Shown here one piece after another: positions 25,052 to 33,721 of a stretch of DNA of 64,000 nucleotides. The stretch spans positions 8,790,501-8,854,500 of the forward strand of contig NZ_CP121666.1 in the NCBI RefSeq assembly GCF_029714325.1, written 5' to 3'. How positions within the stretch are numbered: position 1 is the first letter of the stretch; each line of letters begins with the position of its first letter. Both the position numbers and the translations under genes were made by a program. The stretch comes from Bradyrhizobium sp. CB1717 (GTDB lineage: Bacteria; Pseudomonadota; Alphaproteobacteria; Rhizobiales; Xanthobacteraceae). A model generated the notes under the pieces. That model was given only the letters and a program-made list of their open reading frames with translations, was not told the DNA's origin and searched no databases.

Positions 25052-25765
25052 ATGGTGGGACTGATTCGGAAATATCCGGGTCTGGAGCTCTTTGCGAAGG
25101 CCGCCATACTGGCGGCCTTCGTGGGCTTGGGGGCCGGGATCAGTAGCGCACAACCACTGACGGCGCGTCCTGATCAGCAGCAGCGGGACCCTCTGCTCAA
25201 TTCGGCGACGAGGCATGCGGGGAGCATGGCTGCTGTCACGGGTGCCGCGCCGGCCACGTCAGACGTGAAGCCAGCAGTTGTGAAGCCAGCTCGAAGAGCT
25301 GCCACGACAGGTCCCTACTACGTTGATTTTCGTGCCCGCACGGCAGCAACGTACGGTCATGCATTCATCTGGTACGGAAAGACGAGCGAAAAGCAGGTCG
25401 AGGTCGCTGGCCTAGCTCCGGCCGGCGACGAAGTGCCGTACATCTTGGGACACATCATATTTGTCCCCTCTGAGACGGGCGCGAGCTATGGTGATCTTGA
25501 CGAGCAATATCTGACGGCCAGCTATCGCGTCTACTTGAATGAGGCCGATGCCAAGAGGGTGTTCGCTTATATAAAGCGCCAGCAGGAAACTTCGCCGCTA
25601 TGGAATGCGGCAACGACGAACTGCACTGCTTTCATCGGACGCATAGCGACTTTCATGGGCCTCAACGCTCCGTTTCATTTGCTGAAGCCTGAGGAATACG
25701 TAAACCGACTCAGAGAGCTGAACGGGGGACGGAAAACGGTGCAGCTCGAACCCGCGCGAGGCTAG
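25052..25765 (+). CDS. Exported protein with candidate permuted papain-like (NlpC/P60-type) domain
   Basis: A 237-residue protein with an N-terminal hydrophobic segment (FAKAAILAAFVGLGAGISSAQ) acting as signal or anchor and a low-complexity Ala/Pro linker to about residue 85. The C-terminal domain has YGHAFIWYG, a central region, and ATTNCTAFIGRIATFMGL. A conserved-looking His before a Cys in an NC motif at a helix start is the order seen in permuted papain-like enzymes (YaeF/LRAT and DUF4105-like proteins). The catalytic role is inferred only from this pattern. ATG 25052 has AGAGGA upstream. It lies about 420 bases before a Rap1a/Tai-like gene. Confidence 0.65.
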   Translation: MVGLIRKYPGLELFAKAAILAAFVGLGAGISSAQPLTARPDQQQRDPLLNSATRHAGSMAAVTGAAPATSDVKPAVVKPARRAATTGPYYVDFRARTAATYGHAFIWYGKTSEKQVEVAGLAPAGDEVPYILGHIIFVPSETGASYGDLDEQYLTASYRVYLNEADAKRVFAYIKRQQETSPLWNAATTNCTAFIGRIATFMGLNAPFHLLKPEEYVNRLRELNGGRKTVQLEPARG

Positions 25766-26187
25766 GGCCCTCAGTATTGAGCTCATCCAGCTTCCTTGAT
25801 CAGCGATTTGCACGAATTTGGCGAGCGTCGTCATCCCGAGAATGTGCAGCGCGGTGTTACCGTCCAAGGCGGCCAAACAACCGTCGATCAGTCGGGGGAT
25901 TCGTCGCGAAAGATCCACGATGCGCACGTGCCGCGATCACGGCGATCGCGATGCGTGCCGACGAGTCGTTTGGCGCAGCCAAGACGAAACGTTTCGCTTG
26001 GACAATGACCGCAACGCCGCGATCCTAGAATCTCTGGCGCTGGTCGTGGAAAACGAGGTCCCCGACAGGTGGTTGTTGCCGTGCCTCGATGTCAAGCGAT
26101 CAATGCGACTCGCGCAGGCTGCAGGTTGACGGACGCTCGCCAGAACCTGTCCGTAGTCCATCAAAGTTTCGCGCAAGGGGGACGTTA
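25766..26187. other. Gene-poor gap with eroded coding sequence
   Basis: Two stretches look protein-like without a complete gene. On the minus strand, 25927-25766 gives RIPRLIDGCLAALDGNTALHI. On the plus strand, about 26000-26129 gives RNAAILESLALVVENEVPD before a stop. I read the region as decayed coding DNA. Confidence 0.4.
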
Positions 26188-26601
26188 ATGCGGATCTACA
26201 TCATTCTTGCCGGCCTCGCCCTCATGCTCGTTGGAAGGGTCAGCGGCACGGTCGTCGACAAAGGAACCGACGTGCAGAGATCCTGCAGGCTACTTGTCCA
26301 GAAATCGTTTCGTGACCAGGACGAAGCCCGGATCGCCGGCGCATGTGAGGGAATGATCGAAACGGCGATGCTCTTTTCACCAAATCTGCCTGCCGGGGTG
26401 CGTGCATGCCCCCCCGCGCAAGGCAGTGCCCTGGAAAGCGCCAAGGTCCTTCTTCAATACATCGACAACAATCCCGATCGACTAAGTGAACCGGGGATTA
26501 CCCTTGCTCTCGAGGCGCTCAGAGATGCTTGGCCTTGCCGTGGGGACGATGCCGGCGGCCCGAGACCTAAAAAGCGCGCGCCGAAAAAATCAGACCAATG
26601 A
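26188..26601 (+). CDS. Rap1a/Tai-like family protein
   Basis: A 137-residue exported protein with an N-terminal hydrophobic signal (MRIYIILAGLALMLVGRVSG). The core has SCRLL, ACEGMIETAML, GVRACPPAQGSALESAKVLLQYIDNNP and LALEALRDAWPC. This pattern of spaced cysteines, a CPP element, a helix ending in YxxNNP, and a final ALxxAxPC matches the Rap1a/Tai family, whose founding members are periplasmic immunity proteins against type VI amidase effectors. Many rhizobial members are orphans of unknown role. A lysine-rich tail follows. ATG 26188 has CAAGGGGGA upstream. Confidence 0.7.
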   Translation: MRIYIILAGLALMLVGRVSGTVVDKGTDVQRSCRLLVQKSFRDQDEARIAGACEGMIETAMLFSPNLPAGVRACPPAQGSALESAKVLLQYIDNNPDRLSEPGITLALEALRDAWPCRGDDAGGPRPKKRAPKKSDQ

Positions 26602-26813
26602 CGCCTGCGTGATTGGGGGGGCTCCAGGGACGGCGGGACACATTCACTCAATTCAGTTTCGGGTCACGAAGAGAAGACCTCACGGTGAACAAATCTGGGG
26701 AATGACCTCCGAAGGCTCGAAATTCGACCGCCAGCTTGCATCGTGCTTGCACGATCGCCTCGCAAAATAGATCGAGGGGATGGGGACAGATGCAACTTAT
26801 CGATCTTAAGAAA

Positions 26814-26841
26814 GGAAGTGGCGCGCCCGGAACGATTCGAA
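26814..26841. repeat. Right attachment-site copy (in tRNA-Arg 3' end)
   Basis: A direct repeat partner of 21200-21227. It covers the tRNA from the T loop to CCA plus five bases downstream. Confidence 0.75.
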
Positions 26842-26895
26842 CGTCCGACCCTCAGATTCGTAGTCTGATGCTCTATCCAGCTGAGCTACGGGCGC
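26819..26895 (-). tRNA. tRNA-Arg (anticodon ACG)
   Basis: On the minus strand the 77 bases fold as a full tRNA: acceptor GCGCCCG/CGGGCGC, D stem GCTC/GAGC, anticodon stem TCAGA/TCTGA around loop CTACGAA, T stem GGACG/CGTTC with loop TTCGAAT, discriminator G and encoded CCA. Anticodon ACG (inosine after editing) reads CGU, CGC and CGA arginine codons. Its 3' end carries the attachment site of the island. Confidence 0.97.
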
Positions 26896-27042
26896 GTTTT
26901 TCGCTGATAGTGCGGGCATGGCCCGCACGCAGCCCCCGGCGGAGCCGGAGGGGGTGCGAAAGAGCGCTCTGACTAACCGCTCTTGTCCCGATTGGCAAGC
27001 TCCGGGATGAGGAGATTTTGCAGGGAGATGACGGTTTGCCTC

Positions 27043-27137
27043 CGGTCATTCCGGGGCTCGCGAAGCGAGAACCGGAATCTCGTGCCTAAAACCTCTGGAT
27101 TCCGGGTTCGGCGCTTTGCGCCGCCCCGGAATGACGG
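27043..27137. repeat. Palindromic intergenic repeat (family F, one copy)
   Basis: It begins CCGGTCATTCCGGGG and ends CCCCGGAATGACGG with inner stems. It lies between tRNA-Arg and the kinase gene. This style of repeat is common between genes in Bradyrhizobium-type genomes. Confidence 0.65.
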
Positions 27138-27158
27138 TTGGCTCGGCCTCTGGCCGAC

Positions 27159-28658
27159 CTACGCCCTCTGCCGCTCGTTGCGGATGGAGAGGAGTTCCAC
27201 GGGGCGGTCGGGGATGACGATCCGGAAGGTGGCGCCGATGGTGCCTTCGACGAGATGGATGTCGCCGCCATGGGCGCGGACGAGCTCGGCGGCGATGGCA
27301 AGGCCCAGCCCGCTGCCGCCGGGGCGGCCGGAGGTCTGGAAGGCCTCGAACAGGTGCTCCCTGGTCTTCTGGGGCACGCCGGGACCGGTGTCGGAGACCT
27401 CCAGGATGGCGACGGCGCCCTCGCGCTTTCCGGTGATCCGGATCTGCTGCGCCCCGCCATCGCCGGTCGCGTGGCTTTCCAGCGCCTGGGCGGCGTTGCG
27501 GACGAGGTTGAGCAGCACACGGAACAGCTGGTCGGGATCGGCATCGACCGCGAGCCCGCGCTCGATCGCGGCAACCCAGGCGATCGAAGCGTCGCTGGCA
27601 AGGCCGGCGGTCTCACGCACCTCCAGCACCACAGGCTCGATCAGGATCATGCGGCGATCGGGCGCGGCCTCCTGGGCACGGCCATAGGACAGTGTCGACT
27701 GGCAGAAGGCGATGGCGCGCTCGAGCGAGCGCACGAGCTTTGGCGCAAAGCGCTGCACGCGCGGGTCGGGCACGCTGGCGAGCTGATCCGACAGGAGCTG
27801 GGCCGAGGCCAGCAGGTTGCGCAAATCGTGGTTGATCTTGGACACTGCGAGGCCGAGCGCGGCGAGCCGGCTCTTCTGATTCAGCATCGACATCAGGTCG
27901 CGCTGCATGTCCGACAATTCGCGCTCGGCGACGCCGATCTCGTCGCTGCGCTGGCTCGGCACGATGATTCCCGCCGAGCTTTCCGGGTTCTCGTGGAAGC
28001 CGACCAGGCTCGCGGTCAGCCGCCGCATCGGCCGCACGAAGAGATAATGGAGGGCGAGATAGACGAGGCCCGCGGTCAGGACCCCGATGATCAGCGCGAC
28101 CACGACGACATTGCGGGAGAATCGGTACATCGCCTGCCGCAGCGGCAATTCGTCGGTCACGATCTCGACGAACTGGGCGTTGCCGACGCCGGGGCCGACG
28201 ACGCGAATGGCCTGGTTGCCGGTCTCCAGCATCATCTGGAAGGAGCCGGTGATCGCCTCCCACACGGTCATGTCGCGCAGGTCGACGTCGTGCCCGATCG
28301 TAGCAGGCAGATTGTCGCTGGCGAGCAGCCGGCGCTGCTGGCCCATCTTGATGGCGACGGCGCGGGCATTGATGCTCTTCAGGATTTCGCGCGAGAGCGA
28401 ATCGGGGACCATGCCGAGGGGCGCAGCGTCGAGCACCAGCGCCGCCGTGTTGGCGGCCGCGACACGGTCGTTGAGCCGGTTGACCCAGAAGTTGGCGATG
28501 GCAGGCACGTAGAGCAGGATCGCGGCGATCATCACCAGGGGGACGGTCAGCAGCAGCAGCTTGCCCGACAGCCCAAGCCCCGCAGGCCCACGCGGCCGCG
28601 CCGCGGGCGGGTCCTGCTGATCCGTATCCTGGATCGGCCGGAGGTCTGTCTCTGCCAC
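27159..28658 (-). CDS. Membrane sensor histidine kinase
   Basis: A 499-residue kinase. Transmembrane helix 1 is LLLLTVPLVMIAAILLYVPAI, followed by a periplasmic domain of about 140 residues and transmembrane helix 2 (VVVVALIIGVLTAGLVYLAL). A HAMP-like linker leads into a dimerisation helix with SKINHDLRNLLASAQ (phospho-His in NHDLRN), then HATPase boxes LLNLVRNAAQAL, DTGPGV and GGSGLGLAIAAEL. The signal is unknown and no response regulator is adjacent. The start is set at GTG 28658 behind GAGGG; the frame stays open to 28733. It lies left of the divergent rpmH-rnpA-yidC operon. Confidence 0.88.
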   Translation of the reverse strand: MAETDLRPIQDTDQQDPPAARPRGPAGLGLSGKLLLLTVPLVMIAAILLYVPAIANFWVNRLNDRVAAANTAALVLDAAPLGMVPDSLSREILKSINARAVAIKMGQQRRLLASDNLPATIGHDVDLRDMTVWEAITGSFQMMLETGNQAIRVVGPGVGNAQFVEIVTDELPLRQAMYRFSRNVVVVALIIGVLTAGLVYLALHYLFVRPMRRLTASLVGFHENPESSAGIIVPSQRSDEIGVAERELSDMQRDLMSMLNQKSRLAALGLAVSKINHDLRNLLASAQLLSDQLASVPDPRVQRFAPKLVRSLERAIAFCQSTLSYGRAQEAAPDRRMILIEPVVLEVRETAGLASDASIAWVAAIERGLAVDADPDQLFRVLLNLVRNAAQALESHATGDGGAQQIRITGKREGAVAILEVSDTGPGVPQKTREHLFEAFQTSGRPGGSGLGLAIAAELVRAHGGDIHLVEGTIGATFRIVIPDRPVELLSIRNERQRA

Positions 28659-29022
28659 GAAATTCGCCCTCGCTGATTTGCCCGGTGAACGATCTGGCGG
28701 ATGAAGGATGCGGCCCGCCCCCGGCCCGGTCAAATTACGGATCGCTAATATGCCGAGGTGGGATGTAGGTGCTGATAGGGCGAGTCGCTACCTCACGGGT
28801 TAAAAACCCCGCACAAACAGTGATATTCACCGGAATCGTGCGCTTGTGCGGCGTTGACGAAGACAAGACGCTCCCTTATAAGCCGCGCGAATTGTCCGCG
28901 ATGACCCGGTGTGACGCCGGGAGCGGCTCTCTTGGGGCCGAAAAGGGCCCGTTTTGGGCCGCATCTTCCGGACTTTACCATCAATTCTACAGGCAAATTG
29001 CCCGGTCAGCGGAGAAAAACCC
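28659..29022. other. Divergent promoter region, kinase / rpmH
   Basis: It holds the rpmH promoter (28854-28882) and a roughly 140-base 5' leader. I see no gene or repeat in the rest. Confidence 0.55.
28854..28882 (+). promoter_or_regulatory. Sigma-70-type promoter of the rpmH operon
   Basis: TTGACG (28854-28859), a 17-base spacer, then TATAAG (28877-28882): a near-consensus vegetative promoter. Transcription would start near 28890, leaving about 130 bases of leader before the rpmH start codon. Confidence 0.7.
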
Positions 29023-29157
29023 GTGAAGCGGACTTATCAACCCAGCAAACTGGTGCGCAAGCGCCGTCACGGCTTCCGTGCCCGCCTCGCCACTGCCGGC
29101 GGCCGCAAGGTTCTCGCCGCCCGCCGCGCCCGCGGCCGCAAGCGTCTGAGCGCCTGA
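29023..29157 (+). CDS. rpmH: 50S ribosomal protein L34
   Basis: A 44-residue, very basic protein reading [18 protein letters not shown] (first 18 residues) with the usual L34 tail [12 protein letters not shown]. It starts with GTG at 29023, with a GGAGAAAAA box upstream. It is the first gene of the rpmH-rnpA-yidC operon, as in most bacteria, and is a component of the large ribosomal subunit. Confidence 0.98.
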   Translation: MKRTYQPSKLVRKRRHGFRARLATAGGRKVLAARRARGRKRLSA

Positions 29158-29184
29158 GCCGGACCCCCTTTTTGGGATTTCATC

Positions 29185-29595
29185 ATGGATCGGCTGAGGC
29201 AGCGGGCGGATTTCCTCGCCGTTGCCAATGGCGCGCGGGCGAATAGTCCCGCGTTTGTCCTGCAAAGCCGCCGCCGCGACGATCTTGGCCCGATCCGGGT
29301 CGGTTTCACCGTCACCAAAAAGAACGGCAACGCCCCCGAGCGCAATCGCATCCGGCGCCGGCTTCGCGAATTGGTGAAGCGGCTCGATCCGGTGTCGATG
29401 CAGCCCCATCATGACTATGTCTTGGTCGGCCGAAGGGACGCGCTCTCGCGCGACTTCGCCACCATGCTCGACGATCTGCGCATAGCTTTCTCGAAGCCCG
29501 CGCGGCATACGGCCAAGGGATCTGCGCCCAAGGGATCTGCTAAGGGGCGCGGCGAAAAGCCGGGCGCTGCCCCTGCCAGCCGCAAACCGGATTGA
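29185..29595 (+). CDS. rnpA: Ribonuclease P protein component
   Basis: A 136-residue basic protein binding the RNase P RNA for tRNA 5' maturation. It has the conserved RNRIRRRLRE helix (residues 53-62, the RNR signature) and the FTVTKKNGNAPERN strand before it. The C-terminal ~35 residues are a Lys/Gly/Ala-rich extension (TAKGSAPKGSAKGRGEK) usual for this group. It sits 27 bases after rpmH. Confidence 0.96.
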   Translation: MDRLRQRADFLAVANGARANSPAFVLQSRRRDDLGPIRVGFTVTKKNGNAPERNRIRRRLRELVKRLDPVSMQPHHDYVLVGRRDALSRDFATMLDDLRIAFSKPARHTAKGSAPKGSAKGRGEKPGAAPASRKPD

Positions 29596-29611
29596 TGACG
29601 AGACATTAGAG

Positions 29612-31462
29612 ATGACCGACAATCGCAATACCATCCTCGCCGTCATTCTGTCGGGCCTCGTCCTGATCGCCTGGCAATATTTCTACAACGTGCCGCAGAT
29701 GGAGAAGCAGCGCGCCCAGCAGCAGGCGCAGGCCGAGCTCCAGAAGACCACGCCGCAGCCGACTGCGTCCGCGACGCCGGGCTCGACGCCGCAGGCGGGC
29801 GGCGCCGCGCAGCCGTCGACGCCGGGCGCGAGCCAGCAGGCCCAGCCGGTCGTTGCCCGCGAGACCGCGATCGCGGCCGGCCCGCGCGTCAAGATCGACA
29901 CCCCGCGGATCGCCGGCAGCATCTCGCTCAAGGGCGGCCGCATCGACGACATCGCGCTGGTGCAATTCCGCGAAACGGTCGACCCGAAATCGCCGCCGAT
30001 CATCCTCTATTCGCCCTCGGGCACGGCGGAGCCCTATTACGCCGAGTTCGGCTGGGTAGCGGCGACGGGCGTGACGGCGAAGATGCCGGATGCCCAGACC
30101 GTCTGGCAGCAGGACGGCAGCGGCAGCCTGACGCCGACGACGCCCGTGGTGCTGAAATGGGACAATGGCGACGGCCTCACCTTCCGCCGCACCATTGCGG
30201 TCGACGACCACTATCTCTTCACCATCAAGGACGAGGTGAGCAATGTCGGCAACGCGCCGGTCACGCTCTATCCGTTCGCGCTGATCTCGCGCCACGGCGC
30301 GCCGCAAGTCTCGGGCTACTACATCCTGCATGAAGGCCTGATCGGTTATCTCGGCGACCAGGGCCTGCAGGAATACGCCTACAAGAAGATCGACGAAGCC
30401 AAGAAGGTGGACTTCAAGGTCACCAATGGCTGGCTCGGCATCACCGACAAGTACTGGGCCTCGGCGCTGCTGCCCGATACCAATGCGCAGTTGCAGGCGC
30501 GCTTCTCGTCGAACCCGTCCGGCAACCTCCACACCTACCAGACCGACTATCTGCTCGACCCCGTCACCGTCGCGATCGGCGGCACCGCGACGGCGAACGC
30601 GCGGCTGTTCGCCGGCGCCAAGGAAGCCGGCGTGGTCGGCGTGTTCCCGTTCGCCGGCCTCGGCGGCTACAACAAGGAGCTCGGCCTCAACCATTTCGAC
30701 TTGCTGATCGACTGGGGCTGGTTCTACTTCATCACCAAGCCGATGTTCCTCGGCCTCGACTTCTTCTACCGCTTCTTCGGCAATTTCGGCGTCTCGATCC
30801 TGCTCGTGACCGTGATCGTGAAGCTGTTGTTCTTCCCGCTGGCGAACAAATCCTACGCCTCGATGGCGAAGATGAAGTCGATCCAGCCGCAGCTGCAGGC
30901 GCTCAAGGAGCGCTATCCCGACGACAAGGTGAAGCAGCAGCAGGAGATGATGGAGATCTACCGCAAGGAGAAGATCAACCCGGTCGCCGGCTGTCTTCCC
31001 GTGGTGATCCAGATCCCGGTGTTCTTCTCGCTCTACAAGGTGCTGTTCGTCACCATCGAGATGCGGCACGCGCCGTTCTACGGCTGGATCAAGGATCTCT
31101 CGGCGCCGGATCCGACCAACCTCTTCAATCTGTTCGGGCTGATCCCGTTCGATCCGACCACGATTCCGGTATTCGGCCATTACCTCGCGCTCGGCATCTG
31201 GCCGATCATCATGGGCATCACGATGTGGTTCCAGATGAAGCTGAACCCGACGCCGCCGGATCCGACGCAGCAGATCATCTTCAACTGGATGCCGCTGATC
31301 TTCACCTTCATGCTGGCGGGCTTCCCGGCGGGCCTCGTGATCTACTGGGCCTGGAACAACCTGCTCTCGGTGATCCAGCAGAGCTACATCATGCGCCGCA
31401 ACGGCGTGAAGGTGGAGCTGTTCGACAATCTCAAGGCGACGTTCGCGAAGAAGGCGACGTAA
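29612..31462 (+). CDS. yidC: Membrane protein insertase
   Basis: A 616-residue Oxa1/YidC family protein that inserts and folds inner-membrane proteins with or without SecYEG. It starts with TM1 ([20 protein letters not shown]), then a long Gln/Ala/Pro-rich linker, the periplasmic P1 beta domain (about residues 85-360), and the conserved five-helix core from [20 protein letters not shown] onwards with the cytosolic coiled-coil segment [15 protein letters not shown]. The 616-residue length is usual for Gram-negative YidC. It lies 17 bases after rnpA. Confidence 0.97.
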   Translation: MTDNRNTILAVILSGLVLIAWQYFYNVPQMEKQRAQQQAQAELQKTTPQPTASATPGSTPQAGGAAQPSTPGASQQAQPVVARETAIAAGPRVKIDTPRIAGSISLKGGRIDDIALVQFRETVDPKSPPIILYSPSGTAEPYYAEFGWVAATGVTAKMPDAQTVWQQDGSGSLTPTTPVVLKWDNGDGLTFRRTIAVDDHYLFTIKDEVSNVGNAPVTLYPFALISRHGAPQVSGYYILHEGLIGYLGDQGLQEYAYKKIDEAKKVDFKVTNGWLGITDKYWASALLPDTNAQLQARFSSNPSGNLHTYQTDYLLDPVTVAIGGTATANARLFAGAKEAGVVGVFPFAGLGGYNKELGLNHFDLLIDWGWFYFITKPMFLGLDFFYRFFGNFGVSILLVTVIVKLLFFPLANKSYASMAKMKSIQPQLQALKERYPDDKVKQQQEMMEIYRKEKINPVAGCLPVVIQIPVFFSLYKVLFVTIEMRHAPFYGWIKDLSAPDPTNLFNLFGLIPFDPTTIPVFGHYLALGIWPIIMGITMWFQMKLNPTPPDPTQQIIFNWMPLIFTFMLAGFPAGLVIYWAWNNLLSVIQQSYIMRRNGVKVELFDNLKATFAKKAT

Positions 31463-31463
31463 T

Positions 31464-31550
31464 CGTCATTGCGAGGAGCGAAGCGACGAAGCAATCCAGA
31501 ATTCCTCCGCGGATGCATTTCTGGATTGCTTCGCTTCGCTCGCAATGACG
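31464..31550. repeat. Palindromic intergenic repeat, family A copy 1
   Basis: The arms are GTCATTGCGAG...GCAATCCAGA and TCTGGATTGCTTCG...CGCAATGAC. It starts just after the yidC stop and reaches almost to engB. A second copy lies at 56913-56992. It could form a long hairpin and end yidC transcription. Confidence 0.8.
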
Positions 31551-31571
31551 CGGGGAAACAGCGAGCTTCGC

Positions 31572-32225
31572 ATGACCGACGACAAAGATGCGAAGCTGAT
31601 CGAGGCCGGGCGCAAGCTGTTCGCACGCGACTGGCAGTTCATCTGGGCCTCGCCCTCGATCCAGACACTGCCGCCGATGGACGGGCTCGAGATCGCCTTT
31701 GCCGGCCGCTCCAATGTCGGCAAGTCCAGCCTGATCAACGCGCTCACCGGGCGCAACGCGCTGGCGCGCACCTCGCATACGCCCGGCCGCACCCAGGAGC
31801 TGATCTTCTTCGAGGTCCCTGGGAAGAAGGACCTGCGCCTCGTCGACATGCCCGGCTATGGCTATGCCAAGGCGCCGAAGAGCCAGGTGGCGTCCTGGAC
31901 CGAGCTGATCCACAAATTCCTGCTGGGACGCGCCTCGCTCGCGCGCGTCTACGTGCTGATCGACGCGCGGCATGGCCTCAAGGACGTCGATCTGGAGATT
32001 CTGAAAACGCTCGACCGCTCCGCCGTCAGCTACCAGATCGTGCTGACCAAGGCCGACCAGGTGAAGGCGTCAGAGCTGCAATCGCGCATCGCCGAGACCG
32101 AGACGGCGCTGGCCAAACATCCGGCCGCGTTCCCGAACGTGCTGGCGACCTCCTCGCGCAGCTCGACCGGCATGGAGAGCTTGCGCGCCGCGATGGCGAA
32201 GCTGCTGGAAGAGCGGACCTCGTGA
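31572..32225 (+). CDS. engB: Ribosome biogenesis GTP-binding protein EngB/YihA
   Basis: A 217-residue TRAFAC GTPase needed for large-subunit assembly. G1 is GRSNVGKSS (residues 45-53), with the switch region [12 protein letters not shown]3 [11 protein letters not shown]4 TKAD and G5 ATSS. ATG 31572 is chosen because it lies after the palindromic repeat; the frame is open back to 31545 within the repeat. It follows yidC as in many alphaproteobacteria. Confidence 0.95.
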   Translation: MTDDKDAKLIEAGRKLFARDWQFIWASPSIQTLPPMDGLEIAFAGRSNVGKSSLINALTGRNALARTSHTPGRTQELIFFEVPGKKDLRLVDMPGYGYAKAPKSQVASWTELIHKFLLGRASLARVYVLIDARHGLKDVDLEILKTLDRSAVSYQIVLTKADQVKASELQSRIAETETALAKHPAAFPNVLATSSRSSTGMESLRAAMAKLLEERTS

Positions 32226-32227
32226 TC

Positions 32228-32590
32228 ATGGCGCACCGCCCCCTGATCGGGCTTGCCGGCTTGATGGGCGCCGCCGGCGTAGCGCTCGCCGCCGCCTCCG
32301 CCCACGGCGCTGACGCCAGCCGGCTCGCCGCCGCCAGCGCCATGCTGCTGTTTCATGCAACTGCCATACTTGCGGTGATTGGGTTGCTCACGCGCGGGCT
32401 TCTGCACGGCGGAATTGGGCTCGCTGCAGCATGCGGCTTCGTGATCGGTGCCGCGCTGTTCGCGGGCGACCTGACCTTGCGGCAATATGCCGGGCATTCG
32501 CTGTTTCCCATGGCGGCACCGACCGGCGGAACGGTGATGATTGCGAGCTGGCTGGCGGTGACGCTCGCAGCGGTGGTGGCGCGGAAGTAG
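32228..32590 (+). CDS. DUF423-like membrane protein
   Basis: A 120-residue protein with four predicted helices (LIGLAGLMGAAGVALAA; AMLLFHATAILAVIGLL; GIGLAAACGFVIGAALFAG; GGTVMIASWLAVTLAAVVA). The HATAILA and FAGDLTLRQY elements fit the DUF423 family (YgdD-like inner-membrane proteins of unknown role). ATG 32228 lies 2 bases after engB; a GTG at 32222 overlaps its stop. Confidence 0.75.
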   Translation: MAHRPLIGLAGLMGAAGVALAAASAHGADASRLAAASAMLLFHATAILAVIGLLTRGLLHGGIGLAAACGFVIGAALFAGDLTLRQYAGHSLFPMAAPTGGTVMIASWLAVTLAAVVARK

Positions 32591-32598
32591 CGCTCTCT

Positions 32599-32763
32599 CT
32601 TACCCTCCCCTGGAGGGGGAGGGTCGGCTCATATTGAGCGCAGCGAAATGTGAGCCGGGGTGGGGTGATCTCTCCACTCGGGCACTGCTCATCGCGGAGA
32701 GACCGTTACCCCACCCCGCTCGCGCTGCGCGCGATCGACCCTCCCCCTCCAGGGGAGGGTAAG
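32599..32763. repeat. 165-bp inverted-repeat element with perfect 28-bp ends (family C)
   Basis: The ends 32599-32626 and 32736-32763 are perfect inverted repeats (CTTACCCTCCCCTGGAGG...; reverse at the right). Inside are further short inverted pieces around GTGGGGT/ACCCCAC. No coding capacity. The size and terminal repeats resemble a non-autonomous miniature element. Confidence 0.8.
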
Positions 32764-32833
32764 AGCAGACTTTGCGCTGCCCCCGCCAATCGGATAGAAC
32801 GCGCACCGACAGTCCCGCCAGCGAGACCTTGAC

Positions 32834-33721
32834 ATGACCGACATCTCCCCGCTCGACCAGGCCCGCATCCTGTCCGAAGCGCTCCCGCACATGCAGCAGT
32901 ATGACGAAGAAACCATCGTCATCAAATATGGCGGCCATGCCATGGGCGACGAGGAGACCGCGAAGAACTTCGCCCGCGACATCGTGCTGTTGGAGCAGAC
33001 CGCGATCAACCCGGTGGTGGTGCATGGCGGCGGGCCGCAGATCGCGACCATGCTCAAGCGCCTCGGCATCGTCTCGGAATTCGCCGCCGGCCTGCGCATC
33101 ACCGACGCCGCGACCATCGAGATCGTCGAGATGGTGCTGGCCGGCTCGGTCAACAAGCAGATCGTCGGCTACATCAACGAGGCCGGCGGCAAGGCCGTGG
33201 GCTTGTCCGGCAAGGACGGCAACATGGTGAAGGCGACGAAGACGACGCGCACCATCGTCGATCCGGACTCGCATATCGAGAAGGCGGTCGATCTCGGCTT
33301 CGTCGGCGACCCCGAGAAGGTCGACCTCACCTTGCTCAACCAGTTGATCGGCTACGAGCTGATCCCGGTGCTGGCGCCGCTGGCGACCTCCAAGGAAGGC
33401 CAGACGCTCAACATCAACGCCGACACCTTTGCCGGTGCGGTCGCCGGCGCGCTGAAGGCAAAGCGCCTGCTGCTGCTCACCGACGTGCCCGGCGTGCTCG
33501 ACAAGTCGAAGAAGCTGATCCCGCAGCTCTCGGTGAAGGACGCGCGCAAGCTGATCGCCGACGGCACCATCTCCGGCGGCATGATTCCGAAGGTCGAGAC
33601 CTGCATCTACGCGCTCGAACAGGGCGTCGAGGGCGTCGTCATCATCGACGGCAAGATGCAGCACGCGGTGCTGCTCGAGCTCTTCACCAACCAGGGCACG
33701 GGGACGCTGATACATAAGTGA
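32834..33721 (+). CDS. argB: Acetylglutamate kinase
   Basis: A 295-residue amino-acid kinase catalysing the second step of arginine biosynthesis (N-acetylglutamate phosphorylation). It has KYGGHAMGD (ATP-phosphate lysine and glycine loop), VVHGGGPQI, the substrate segment AAGLRITD and [13 protein letters not shown], followed by [12 protein letters not shown] and the [10 protein letters not shown] element. The N-terminal helix ([17 protein letters not shown]) is typical of arginine-sensitive hexameric forms, so feedback inhibition is likely. Confidence 0.97.
   Translation: MTDISPLDQARILSEALPHMQQYDEETIVIKYGGHAMGDEETAKNFARDIVLLEQTAINPVVVHGGGPQIATMLKRLGIVSEFAAGLRITDAATIEIVEMVLAGSVNKQIVGYINEAGGKAVGLSGKDGNMVKATKTTRTIVDPDSHIEKAVDLGFVGDPEKVDLTLLNQLIGYELIPVLAPLATSKEGQTLNINADTFAGAVAGALKAKRLLLLTDVPGVLDKSKKLIPQLSVKDARKLIADGTISGGMIPKVETCIYALEQGVEGVVIIDGKMQHAVLLELFTNQGTGTLIHK

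Larger units (their letters stand above)
21200..26841. mobile_element. Small genomic island at tRNA-Arg, integrase not present
   Basis: Bounded by a 28-bp direct repeat (21200-21227 and 26814-26841, two mismatches). The right copy contains the 3' end of the tRNA-Arg(ACG) gene and the left copy looks like the displaced tRNA end, the usual layout after tyrosine-integrase insertion. Inside are about seven genes with A+T-richer sequence than the flanks, a mixture of strands, and long gaps with eroded coding sequence. No integrase or transfer gene is visible, so it is probably an old, immobile remnant. Confidence 0.65.

Noticed and set aside
25766..25927. Minus-strand frame with an ankyrin-like DGNTALHI segment
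   Set aside because: Only one short match, ending inside the 3' part of the gene at 25052-25765, with a stop just upstream of its GTG. Too little for a gene; mentioned as possible decay.
21200..26841. Integrase, transposase or defence genes in the island
   Set aside because: All frames in 21.2-26.8 kb were read for recombinase, relaxase, restriction or CRISPR motifs; none found.
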